In this document: positions 12,298-21,800 of the stretch, piece by piece | How the letters are laid out: every line of letters begins with the position of its first letter | How positions within the stretch are numbered: position 1 is the first letter of the stretch | DNA from: Panorpa germanica | Lineage: Eukaryota; Arthropoda; Insecta; Mecoptera; Panorpidae | DNA: 64,000 bases | Assembly (NCBI GenBank): GCA_963678705.1 | Contig: OY783214.1 | Location: forward strand, 1,116,001 to 1,180,000 | Direction: 5' to 3' | The notes under the pieces: generated by a model | Database searches by the model: none | Seen by the model: the letters and a program-made list of their open reading frames with translations, nothing else | What the model was told of the DNA's origin: nothing | Program-made: the position numbers and the translations under genes

Positions 12298-14199
12298 ACT
12301 CAAAAAAAAAAACAAATTAAATATTATATTAATTAAATAAAATATTTTCAGTACTATGCATTGTTTATTTGATTTACTTGTATTACTTGTATTGTAAGTT
12401 GTATTACGTTTTTCTAATTTAACAATATGGTTGTTGTATATATCCAACAGCATTAATTTTTTCTTGTCCATCATAAATCTTGGAGGTGTTGGAAGTGTCA
12501 GCCAAATCACGCGTATGGCTTTTAGCTTCTTTGCAATTGATTGAATTATTTGCTTGAACTTCCTTGGTGAACAGTTCTGAAAATATTTTATTATATATCA
12601 TATATTATAATGTCCCAGGTGTATATTTATATGTTTATATGTTTATATGTTTGTTTGTTGCTGAAATTCGTATGGTAGAATGAAAACGGCTCCGTCAATG
12701 TTTTTGAAAGTTTGCTATTTCGTAGAGAAAAAAATTCTAAGACTTTTGGCGTCCCCGGATTTTTCCCTGAATTTCCTGGAATCCCGTAATTTTGGAAAAA
12801 CTGGAAAATTTGAAAAAATACTTTTGCAAATATCTGACGAACTAGAAAAGATGAAAAACTGAAATTTAGTTTGTGTATTGAGATCATAATTGTGCACATT
12901 TGCCGATAGTTGGAAATTTAAAATTTGAGTTCAGTAGCGGCGCAAATTTCCGGGGGCAATGTTAGAATAGAGTTAGGATGTTCAAATTTAATATGTAGGC
13001 TCGCTGTAGACAGTAATTAATGAAAAAAAATAAACAGCCCTAAATTTTCAGTGGCGGCGGGAGTTGAGACAGTAAAAGCTGGAAATTTTGAAAAAGTAGT
13101 TTTTAAACTTAGGGTATGTATTAAAACACTAATTGCGCACGTTTGCCAATAATTGGATTACCAAAATTTTAATTCAGTAGCGGCGTGATTTTTTTGGGGC
13201 AATGTCGCAATAGAGCTAGAACGTTGAAATTTAGAACATGGGCCCTATATAGATAGTAATTAAAGGAAAATTAAACAAAATTGCAAATTTCCAGTGGCGG
13301 CGGGCGCTGGGGGCCAAAAACCAGAAATATAAAATATATAGAGATGAAAGGCTATAGTTTAGAATATATGTTCTTAGATACAAACAAAACAGATTCCCGT
13401 GCTAAAATTTGACAAACTCGTTCAGTAGCGGAGGTTTGTGGGGGGTACTAATGCTAAAATATAAATAAAAACCTGAAATTTAGTATGCAGATATCTGCAT
13501 CTGCGTCAATCTGCAGATTGACATATTTATTACGAAAATATAAAAAAAAATACATTTTCTTAAGTGCAACATTAGAGTGGGGGGTGATAAACCGAGTATA
13601 AGAACAATATAGAGGTACAACGATTGAAAAAAAGTTGGTCCAATAACAAATAAATTGAAAATATTTTATATTTTGAATTAAAAAATGTATTTTCTTAGTC
13701 AGTTTGTATGAAAAATTAATTGTTATTAAATGTTAAATCAATATAGGACGAGTTTATTTATTATTTCAATTTAAAAATGGAATTAAATTTTGACTTGAAA
13801 TTCAAGCCACTCACAAAAAACAAACGTCGCTTGCGACGGGGGGAAAAGCTAGTAGTATTATAAATATTCAGATATTTTGATTTCATTGTGAATAGTTATA
13901 TTTTACTTACATTTATAACATCGTTTATTCCAATCATCACCAAACCTTTTTTTATTTTTGCGTCGTTTTCTTTTACGTGACGAAGGCTGCATTCCAACTG
14001 TCGAGCAGTTCTCCCACTTACAGCTCTGTCTACCTTTTTCACTTTTCGTGGAATGTTAAAAACACATTTTCCATAGCGCACTAAAAAGCTGTCACCAAAT
14101 AAGTAGTATTCACGGTCCTAGAATATTAAGTTAGTCAATTACTTCAGACTATTATTTGTTCTATTATATGTAATAGTAATCCATTTTTAATCTTACCAT
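12259..14199 (-). CDS. SGNH-hydrolase-like gene in foldback element (spliced)
   Basis: Proposed model on the minus strand. The ATG at 14199-14197 is followed at once by a donor (GTAAGA). Exon 2 is 14117-13911 (69 codons, acceptor TATTCTAG, donor GTAAGT). Exon 3 runs from 12576 (acceptor ATTTTCAG) to a stop at 12259. All junctions are in phase 0. Exon 2 has the block I serine motif (LFGDSFL), a glycine block (VSGRTARQL) and the GxND block (MIGINDVI). Exon 3 gives a helical stretch, then VIWLTLPTPPRF, typical of SGNH/GDSL-type hydrolases. I see no clear block V DxxH, and the last roughly 40 residues run into low-complexity and satellite DNA, so the true C-terminus may differ. The second intron (13910-12577) holds a Helitron. 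Substrate unknown. Lying between the arms, it looks like cargo of the element. Confidence 0.65.
12598..13852 (+). mobile_element. Family-2 non-autonomous Helitron in an intron
   Basis: The 5' end is TCATATATTATAATGTCCCA at 12598. The 3' end is CTAG at 13849-13852, preceded by a hairpin with stem cgtcgc/gcgacg around a tt loop (13825-13838). The interior has no coding region but repeats a module of about 120 bp containing cagtagcggcg or cagtggcggcg at about 12931, 13050, 13170, 13290 and 13420. Insertion is inside intron 2 of the SGNH-like gene, so the reading frame is not broken. Related copies lie at 1074-1517, 37878-39162, 45709-48000, 52130-53870 and 58330-59750. Confidence 0.8.
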
Positions 14200-14929
14200 A
14201 TTTTATTGTGTTCTGCTACGCTTCAACAATTTTAAAATTGTTGTTCTTGATAACCAACTTATTGCTGATCTAATTGAAGTGACTGAAATAAATAATATCA
14301 TAGTTGTAGTTTACTCCTTAGAAAATCTATTTGAAAACGTCTTCTCAAGAAATGTATGTATTATATTATAACAGTAGTGTAATAATAAACATAGTAATAA
14401 GTAATAATAAACAATATTTCAATTTCTTTAGTAATAATCAGCGCAGCCCAAAAATTGGCAATAGTTAATGGATTGATGTTAGTAATTTCTTGATCCATTA
14501 TGTTGTTGTTTAATCATTGTTCTTTAATAAGTAGATGTAATAATAGAATTTTACTGTTATAGAATATAATATTATTAGAAGTAATTAAAAAAGAAGATTA
14601 TTTCGATATGATGTTAATAAAAATAAAATACTATATATATATGTATATAGTATAACGAAATAAAGGTACTTACAGTTTTAAAGTGTTTCAGCACAAATCA
14701 CCCAATAATTTATTTACACAGTAATATTAAGCGTTAATGACAAATTATGACAGACAGCTTGGCGGCAATATGACCAGGGAATCCCCAAATTCATAAACGT
14801 ATTTCGCTTATTATACAGAAAAATATCTTCTCAAACAGTGTCATCTGTGAGCATTATTGCGACATAATTTAAAATACTAGATGTTACCAGCATATTTAAA
14901 AATTATTCACAATAAAATAAACTATTTTT
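14200..14929. other. Foldback interior, upstream of SGNH-like gene
   Basis: This holds the presumed 5' leader of the minus-strand gene, with a possible untranslated exon at about 14200-14285 (acceptor-like TTTATTTCAG in minus sense). No transposase-like coding sequence was recognised here. Confidence 0.45.
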
Positions 14930-15560
14930 TTTTACATTAACCTGTACTATCGAATCTATAATATTTTTAAATTGTTTTGAATTTAAAATATAGTAATGTA
15001 TAATACACATGTTAAATATTATTAAAAAATAAAAATGTATAATTTCTTTTTTTTTTAATTTTTAATATAATAAATATGTATAATTCCTTTTTTTTGAGTT
15101 TTTATATCACCATGTATATCTGTGCGTATGAAATATAACACTTTTCAAAGACCTGTACTTCCAAATCTAATTTATTTTCTCCTGGTTTTGAATTTAAATT
15201 ATTGTTATGTATAGTGTATACTATACACACGTTTAATTTTATTAAAAAATAAATATGTATAATTCCTTTTTTTTGAGTTTTTATATCACCATGTATATCT
15301 GTGCGTATGAAATATAACACTTTTCAAAGACCTGTACCTCCGAATCTAATTTATTTTCTCCCGGTTTTGAATATAAATTATTGTTAGGTATAGTGTATAC
15401 TATACACACGTATAATTTTATTAAAAAATAAATATGTATAATTCCTTTTTTTTTCAGTTTTTATATCAGCATATTTACCTGAGTGTATGAAATACAACAC
15501 TATTCAAATACCTGTAATTCCGAATTTATTATATTGTTTTGAATTTAAAATATAGTTATT
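14930..15560. repeat. Inverted, diverged 180-bp units, right foldback arm
   Basis: About three and a half units in inverted orientation relative to 11218-12297, with boundaries near 15096, 15277 and 15458. Each ends with a gagtttttatatca-type block. They share the tatagtgtatactata palindrome but differ from one another much more than the left-arm units. Confidence 0.85.
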
Positions 15561-15885
15561 TAATGTAAACACTCTTAACGAGTTAAGTATTTTATAAAAA
15601 TAAAGATGAGAAGTTACTTATTCTAATGTTTGCATATTCGTTAAAATAATTCTATTTTTGTATAGACGTTTATTATTCCTTAGTGCTAATATATGATTGC
15701 AAATGTTTATTTTCTATTATTACATTTTGTATTTATGTCAATAGTAACAATAATGACGGTTAAGTTTGCATTTGAACTGTATAATAGCAATTTCGAATAT
15801 TCTCTATGAGACTGTAGACAGCTATGTTATTCACACCACTAGTTTCCATCGCGCTGCTAGACGGCGCTGCGAACTTCACCGACGT

Positions 15886-17225
15886 CTCTGGAAGACAAAC
15901 ACAAGTTATCCCGTTTTTGAAGTCCTGCTACTCCTATCTGCTGTCAGGATTTTATCTGTACTGGAACGGTGTTCTGCACTTTTACACTAGGTTATGAATG
16001 GAATCTTCTAACTGTGGATTATTTCGACATTGAATTTATTTCTCTCAAATATTTTCTATATTTTGCCGTAACGCAGCTGCTGGTAGGATATCATCTTTAT
16101 GGACTAGCAAAATCTCAATCTAGACGAGGTTATAAATCGAATATATCTTTGCTGTTACTCTGGAAGACAAACACAAGTTATCCCGTTTTTGAAGTCCTGC
16201 TACTCCTATCTGCTGTCAGGATTTCATCTCTACTGGAACACTTTTGCACTAGGTTATGCATGGAATCTTCTAGCTGTGGATTACTTCGACAGTGAATTCA
16301 TTTCTCCCAAATCTTTTCCATGTTTTGCCGTAGCGAAGCTGCTGTTAGGATATCCTCTTTACAGACTATCAAAAACTTCATATGGACGAGGTTATAAATC
16401 GAATATATCTTTGCTGTTACTCTGGAAAACAAACACAAGTCATCCCGTTCTGCTACTCCTATCTGCTGTCAGAATTTTATCACTACTGGAACACTGTGTT
16501 CTGCATTTTTGCACTAGGTTATGGATGGAATCTTCTAGCTGTGGATTACTTTGACAGTGAATTCATTTCTCCCAAATCTTTTCCATATTTTGCCGTAGCG
16601 AAGCTGCTGTTAGGATATCCTCTTTACAGACTATCAAAAACTTCATATGGACGAGGTTATAAATCGAATATATCTTTGCTGTTATACTAACAAAGAGAAG
16701 CCATCCCTTTAGTGAAGTCCTGCTACTCCTACTTGCTCTTAGGATTCATCTCTACTAGAACGGTGTTCTTCACTTTTGCACTAGGTTATGGATGGAATCT
16801 TCTAGTTATGGATTACTTAGACAGTGAATTCATTTCTCCTAAATCTTTTCCATATTTTGCCGTAACGCAGCTGGTGTTAGGATATCATCTTTACGGACTA
16901 GCAAAATCTTCTTTTGGACGTAGTTATAAATCGAGTATATGGTTGCTGTTACTCTGGAAAGCAAAAACACAAGTCATCCCGTTTTTGAAGTCCCGCTACT
17001 CCTATCTGCTGTCAGGATTTTATCTGTACTGGAACGGTGTTCTGCATTTTTGCACTAGGTTACGGATGGAATTTTATAGCTGTGGATTACTTCGGCAGTA
17101 AATTTATTTCTCCGAAATCTTTTCCATATTTTGCCGTAACGCAGCTGCTGTTAGGATATCATCTTTATGGACTAGCAAAATCTCCATCTGGACGAGGTTA
17201 TAAATCCAATATATCTTTGCTGTTA
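15886..17225. repeat. 261-274-bp satellite, block 1
   Basis: Tandem units can be phased on the block gaggttataaatcgaatata at 16126, 16388, 16653, 16920 and 17194, giving spacings of 262, 265, 267 and 274 bp. Units are of several subtypes, told apart by the sequence after tttgccgtaacgcag or tttgccgtagcgaag. Long open frames run across units, but unit lengths are not multiples of three and many changes between units alter amino acids, so I do not call genes. The left edge abuts the foldback element; the right edge is split by the element at 17226-21473. Confidence 0.9.
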
Positions 17226-17239
17226 CCCATACAGGAGTC

Positions 17240-17545
17240 CCCGTAGTTCGACAACGGGGCCAAGATTGGTCCAAATTTGGATAATTCAGGCTTGGCCAAT
17301 CCTATGTTCACCCTATCTTGGGCCACGACTGGGAAATCAAGTCTTGGCCATTTCTTAACTCACCCAACTTTGGGCCAACACTGAAAATCTCAGCTCTGGC
17401 CATATTACGGTGACCCAGCTTTGAACCAGAATCGGTCAACCATGCCTGAGCCATTTTTTGGTGATTTAGACTTGGCCCAATACTGGGAAATCGACTCTTG
17501 GTCATCTCTTAATTCACCCAACTTTGGGCCAACACTAGGAAACTT
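17240..17545. repeat. Left subterminal TGGGCCAA cluster
   Basis: About ten variants of cttggcca or tttgggccaa spaced roughly 25-45 bp apart. The block caactttgggccaacact occurs twice (about 17367 and 17519). The same motif type fills the right end at 21245-21460, as expected of subterminal protein-binding repeats. Confidence 0.75.
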
Positions 17546-17731
17546 AACACTATGTAATTAAGCTCATTCATAAACAGAAATTTACTCACAAAAAATAAAA
17601 AATTGTTCTAAAAATAATTTTTATTAATATTTCATAATCTTGTTGTAAACAAATGCTTCATAGCATTGATAATATTTGAATTAACGCCAATAGAGGAAGT
17701 CATTAAACTAGGAATTTATACCAACACAGGG
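17546..17731. other. AT-rich interior of the TIR element
   Basis: No gene or known motif was recognised between the subterminal cluster and the LTR fragment. Confidence 0.4.
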
Positions 17732-17763
17732 TGTTCATAAACGCATGCAATAGTTATATCTTA
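17732..17763 (+). mobile_element. BEL/Pao LTR start fragment
   Basis: The block tgttcataaacgcatgcaat matches the LTR start at 29445 (tgttcataaatgcatgcaat) with one difference and partial agreement for some bases more. It is cut by the MITE insertion at 17764. No LTR continuation was recognised beyond the MITE. Confidence 0.55.
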
Positions 17764-18369
17764 GGCCTGTCTCAGTATGGCACCGTATTTAAGCGAATTT
17801 CTGCCGGACGTATACGGGCTACTACGCTTTACCTATCCGATCCATGTAAATGTAATGAGATCTCTCTGGAGCTCTCAGACTGCACGCTACAAAGCCGTCC
17901 GAATACGGGCGGCACTACCTCGCACATTAGAACCGTATAAAGGCGAATTTTATCCAAGCGTTACCACTACTACAACGATATCCTATTCGAACCTTTGTAA
18001 ATGCAAACAGCCGCCTCAGACTGGAGGGGATACCTAAGATCGCTTGTTGTTACGCTGCAATACGCTTCAAATGAAATCTATCGGCGACATCACTATGTTC
18101 TGCATGCAGTTTATGTTTGTATTTCAGTGAATCATGGACACCGATACCGATACCAATACGATAGAACTAAATTTAAATTCACGCCCACCAGAACTCAGAT
18201 ATATAATAAATGCTAAAGTCCCTTTAATACCAGTAGTGTATCGATAAAAATTAAAGTTAAAGTGTGCTCTCATGATAAATTATATAAGTGCTAAAGAACT
18301 CCAATACACCCCCTAATACACGACTACAGACATCTGTGACACACATAGGCGGTTTCCTTTGTAGCTCAT
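17764..18369. mobile_element. Harbinger-type MITE, one end lost
   Basis: The TIR starts at 17764 (GGCCTGTCTCAGTATGG) after TTA. The body is the reverse complement of 9745-10414 at high identity up to gtagctcat at 18369. The last roughly 80 bp, including the second TIR, is missing. Open frames inside mirror those in the complete copy and have no recognisable domain. Confidence 0.88.
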
Positions 18370-18586
18370 ATGCAAGCCTGGTTCAAGGCTAACTGCCTTT
18401 TGTGTTACACCATCTGCTATGCCGACATTACGTTCGGACTTAAAACAGACATTATTAATTGAATCTTCAAGCAGTCAACACGCGTTTAAGCATCTTAGCA
18501 TTAACAAAATAATATTAAATATTATAAAATAATTAATATAATTAATATATTATATATATTATTTAATAATTAATATATTATATATA
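18370..18586. other. AT-rich spacer before solo LTR
   Basis: Unassigned sequence followed by a TA/AT-rich run (about 18525-18586), probably the target of the LTR insertion. Confidence 0.4.
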
Positions 18587-19545
18587 TGTGGGATTATTTT
18601 TTAAGCAGTAATTTTAAGTTAAATTATATTTAGTTTTAAGCAATAGAAATAAGAAACTGTAAATTAGGGTAGAGATCTTTGCTAAGAACGGGGGTATATT
18701 TAAGTGTATAAATAAACCAGCGACAGACCCTACAGCCGTTCAATGGTAATTGCTTAGCCGTTCGCTTTTTGGTGTCGAGCGTACGCCTCAGAGAACGTGG
18801 TATACAGAACTGTTCGCTAACTATGAACGTGATGAGACATGTGTTTTGGGCGAGGCACAAGTAAAAGATTGTTATATGTGTACAGAGAGTTTTTATAAAA
18901 GCAAATGGCGATAGAAATATATAAAGTTTATGTATGGTCGTTATTGTGTGTTTTATAATTAAGTAAACTTTATTACGGTGTAATAATTAATATTTTGATC
19001 AGTGTTTTTGTAAGAGTTAGGCAGCAAGTGTAATGTTTAGTACTAAGGTGTATTTTCATTGAAATCATTGTGCTGATAACTATAGACAATTGCAACTGCG
19101 TAGTATGTATTGAGACGTATAATATTGTGAAGAGACATTTTAATCTAAGTACTGTAATTATATCTAGTGTATTTTGTTGTGAATATAATTAAGATTGATT
19201 AACTTTATTTAGATATAATTTTATGACTTTGATAAGTGATTAAACTATTAATAGCCAAATTATGTGTTTACTCGTTTATAAGAAACTATATTGTTGTATT
19301 GTACATCAACCTTAGGCTGATGTTAATTGTAACTTATAATTGTGGGAAAGTACCTACAAATTAGGATCTCAACAGATGGTTAGAGATATAACCTGCAAAT
19401 TGTGAGCTATCAACAGTGATTGAATAGTTCTAGGCTGCATAATAGAATCGCAACACGTGGTTGTAAATTCTAACATGCAAAGCGGAGTCTGTACCGGGAT
19501 GGTAATGAATTCAAAACTACTAATGTAGACGATAAAAAGTCTACA
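18587..19545 (+). mobile_element. Solo LTR of an unknown LTR retrotransposon
   Basis: Bounded by TG (tgtgggattattttttaag) and CA (aaaaagtctaca) and flanked by TATA-type sequence on both sides. The region matches 36080-36919 in reverse orientation, and both copies lack any internal coding part. A TATA-like block (gtgtataaataaacc, about 18705) could be its promoter. The family cannot be named because no coding region is attached. Confidence 0.6.
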
Positions 19546-19672
19546 TATATTATATACAAGTGTCTATGTGGAAGCAGTCAAATGCTCTCTATTTATTTGT
19601 TATTGTACATTTAATATTAGTCATTTAATATATTACGTATGATTTAAATGTTTTATTATTAATATTATAACT

Positions 19673-20667
19673 ATGTCTGACTCGTATTTTCGATTGAAAA
19701 AGTGGCGCGCGTTACACAAAACAAGCAAAGTTTCAAATAAACTAACCAACTCAAACATTACTCAACCAAATGTTAGTGATCAAACTATTAATAGTAATGT
19801 GAATAAAAACAATGTTTCTAATAACATTCCAGAACCAGGTGGTTCATCAGTCTGTAATAATAAATATTTTGATTCCAGTGATAGCAATGAAAAACTATTA
19901 TAGTTATCGTACAATTTCTAGGGATAACCGACTATGATGGTCTCGCAAAATTCCTTGAAAAATGCGTGGAAAGAGAATGTGATAAAATGAAACGAATCCT
20001 TTTATTAACGGTATCGAACAGGTACGACAAGATTTTGCGAGCTGTAGAATACAAAGCGGAATTACCAGAGAAAACTCAAGCTTCGAAAGAAATAGGTAAA
20101 GATTTACCGTTTGACAGTATTGAAGGTTTTCTCAAGTTTGAAGAGGATCTTAATACAAAAGAAGACACACAAGATGCCGTGGTACGCATTACGTTTACTA
20201 TTCATCATTAGTTATTGATTATTGATAACTTGTTAATTAATTATACACGTATATTTGTAGAAAGAGGTATTCAAGATGGTAGCTGCTGGACACACGAAAT
20301 ATGAAGATGATATTTCAGCGATAATGACAAAGCTGCTGAAAAAAAATGTGCAATTAGAGTACAGTGGATGTGGAATAATAATGAAAGGAGTTGGTAAGAA
20401 AGCTTTCAATCAAACTAAGTCGTACAAACTGATGGAAGGTAAGTTGCAACATTCGAGTTGAAAAGTAATTGTGACTTACTGATTGCGATTTCATTTTTTT
20501 CAGAATTTATCCAGGCAAAATATCATGATGCAAAGGATAAAATAAAAATATTGACTATCGTCAGTAAATTTTTATCTGGTGCAGGCGACAGGGACGGTGG
20601 ACGAGCACAGCGAGGAAAAGATGTCCTACAAAATATACTATCAGAAACTGGGCCTTTTACCTTATAG
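19673..20667 (+). CDS. DUF4806-like spliced gene in the TIR element
   Basis: Proposed exons. Exon 1 starts at 19673 (MSDSYFRLKKW); it may splice at a GT at 19839 in phase 1, because the unspliced frame stops at 19903. Exon 2 is 19922-20181 (acceptor ATTTCTAG). Exon 3 is 20261-20438 (acceptor TTTGTAG, donor GTAAGT). Exon 4 is 20504-20667 (acceptor TTTTTTTCAG). Phases agree across all junctions. Exons 2 and 3 together read like the DUF4806 domain: LPFDSIEGFLKFEEDL, then AAGHTKYEDDISAIMTKLL, then an aromatic-G and KKAF segment. The N-terminal part is asparagine- and serine-rich and the tail is charged. DUF4806 has no established biochemical function that I can state. The gene lies wholly inside the element and looks like cargo. 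Confidence 0.62.
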
Positions 20668-21244
20668 TATGGGAAAAAAGCGTTGATTGAGAAGTAAATC
20701 TCAGTGTACCGGCCTTGTTATTAGATATAGTAATATTTATAAATTAAATATTAATAATTACATCTATTATTCTAACTATGCATAACGTTAAAAAATATGT
20801 TTTGATCTTGTTAGTTTTTAAATTCTTATCAGTACGATCAGTAATAATATTTGTGATATATATCTATAACAAAGTGCTAATTAAAAAGCAAGTATCAGTG
20901 TACCTGTTTTTTTATTAGATACAGTAATATTTATTAATTAAATATTACTAATCACATCTATTATAATAAATAAGCATTACTTTAAAAATATATTTTGATC
21001 TTGTTAGTTTTTATGTTCTTATCAGTACAGTTGATAATGATATTTGTGATGTTGGGTATATTATTATAAACAAAGATGTCGACTAAAATATAAATCTTAG
21101 TATGTTTTGAAAATTAATGTCATATGAATGTTATCTCATAATTTAAATAATTAAATAAATTTAATTTAAGTATATGGATGTAATTATTTGTGTCTTAAAG
21201 CATGCGCTAATTATAATTAGCTTACGCTTTTATTAAAAAATTTT
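20668..21244. other. Element 3' region with a diverged duplication
   Basis: The block caaagtgctaattaaaa-type sequence plus tatcagtac and tttgatcttgttagttttta occurs twice (about 20700-20870 and 20890-21060), suggesting an old duplication of about 185 bp. No gene was recognised. Confidence 0.5.
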
Positions 21245-21460
21245 AATCCAAAACTGGTATACAAATCTGGCCCAGTATTGGTGATCAAGCTTGGCCTAGC
21301 CTTGACGATCTAGCTTGGCCCAATCTTGACAACCAAGCCGGGCACGATGTTATCATTCCAGGCTATTCCCAAAGCTGGGCCAAGACTGGTGTGCATACTT
21401 GGCCCAGATCTTTACAGTACTGAACCAGGCCTGTACCAAGACTGGGCCGATGGTTTGATC
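21245..21460. repeat. Right subterminal TTGGCCCA cluster
   Basis: Multiple cttggcccaa, ctgggccaa and tggcccag variants mirror the left subterminal cluster. They end just before the right inverted repeat TCCTGTATGGG (21463-21473). Confidence 0.75.
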
Positions 21461-21473
21461 CTGTATGGGTACT

Positions 21474-21800
21474 CTGGAAAACAAACACAAGCATCCCGTT
21501 TCTGAAGTCCTGCTACTCTTATCTGCTGTCAGGATTTCATCTCTACAGGAACGGTGTTCTGCACTTTTGCACTAGGTTATGGATGGCATCTTCTAGCTTT
21601 GTATTACTCTGGAAGTCGAATCTTTGCTATGTTGCGCCACAATGTAGCTGCTTTTTGGATATCATCGTAACGGAAAAGCAAAAACTCCATCTGGACAAGG
21701 TTATAAATCGAATATATCTTTGCTATTACTCTGGAAAACAAACACAATTCATATTGTTTTTGAAGTCGATTTTTGAAGATGATTTTGTAATATTGAAGAT
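21474..21800. repeat. 261-274-bp satellite, block 1 right edge
   Basis: Resumes the unit interrupted at 17225 (tactctggaaaacaaacaca), then becomes diverged and shortened. Degraded units at about 21600-21790 still contain ggttataaatcgaatatatc. Decay toward the edge is typical of a satellite block border. Confidence 0.8.

Larger units (their letters stand above)
10950..15885. mobile_element. Foldback-like element with long inverted arms
   Basis: The outer 207 bp at 10950-11156 is repeated in inverted orientation at 15679-15885. The ends read acgtcggtgaagtt and aacttcaccgacgt. Inside each arm are inverted copies of the same 180-bp tandem unit: six on the left, about three and a half more diverged ones on the right. 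The centre holds a spliced minus-strand gene with SGNH-hydrolase motifs and a family-2 Helitron inserted in its intron. This resembles Drosophila foldback elements in design (known from the family). No transposase was seen and no clear target duplication. The right end abuts the 265-bp satellite while the left does not. Confidence 0.75.
17226..21473. mobile_element. 4.25-kb TIR element carrying a DUF4806-like gene
   Basis: The element interrupts a satellite unit: satellite ttgctgtta is followed by CCCATACAGGA, and at the far end TCCTGTATGGG is followed by tactctggaa, which continues the satellite. This gives 11-bp perfect inverted repeats and a probable TA duplication. Both ends carry 200-300 bp of clustered TTGGCCCA/TGGGCCAA motifs. 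Inside are a BEL/Pao LTR fragment, a truncated Harbinger MITE, a solo LTR and a spliced DUF4806-like gene. No transposase was recognised, so the superfamily is open; a TA duplication alone cannot settle it. The solo LTR and MITE account for about 1.6 kb of later insertions. Confidence 0.7.

Noticed and set aside
12715..12899. Frames on both strands at the family-2 Helitron 5' part
   Set aside because: The same sequence occurs in several non-coding Helitron copies with different indels; no conserved frame.
15969..17246. Overlapping open frames of 60-129 codons, hydrophobic and repeated, looking like a membrane protein family
   Set aside because: They lie in the 261-274-bp satellite. Unit lengths are not multiples of three, frames switch between units, differences between units are largely amino-acid changing, and several frames are open at once.
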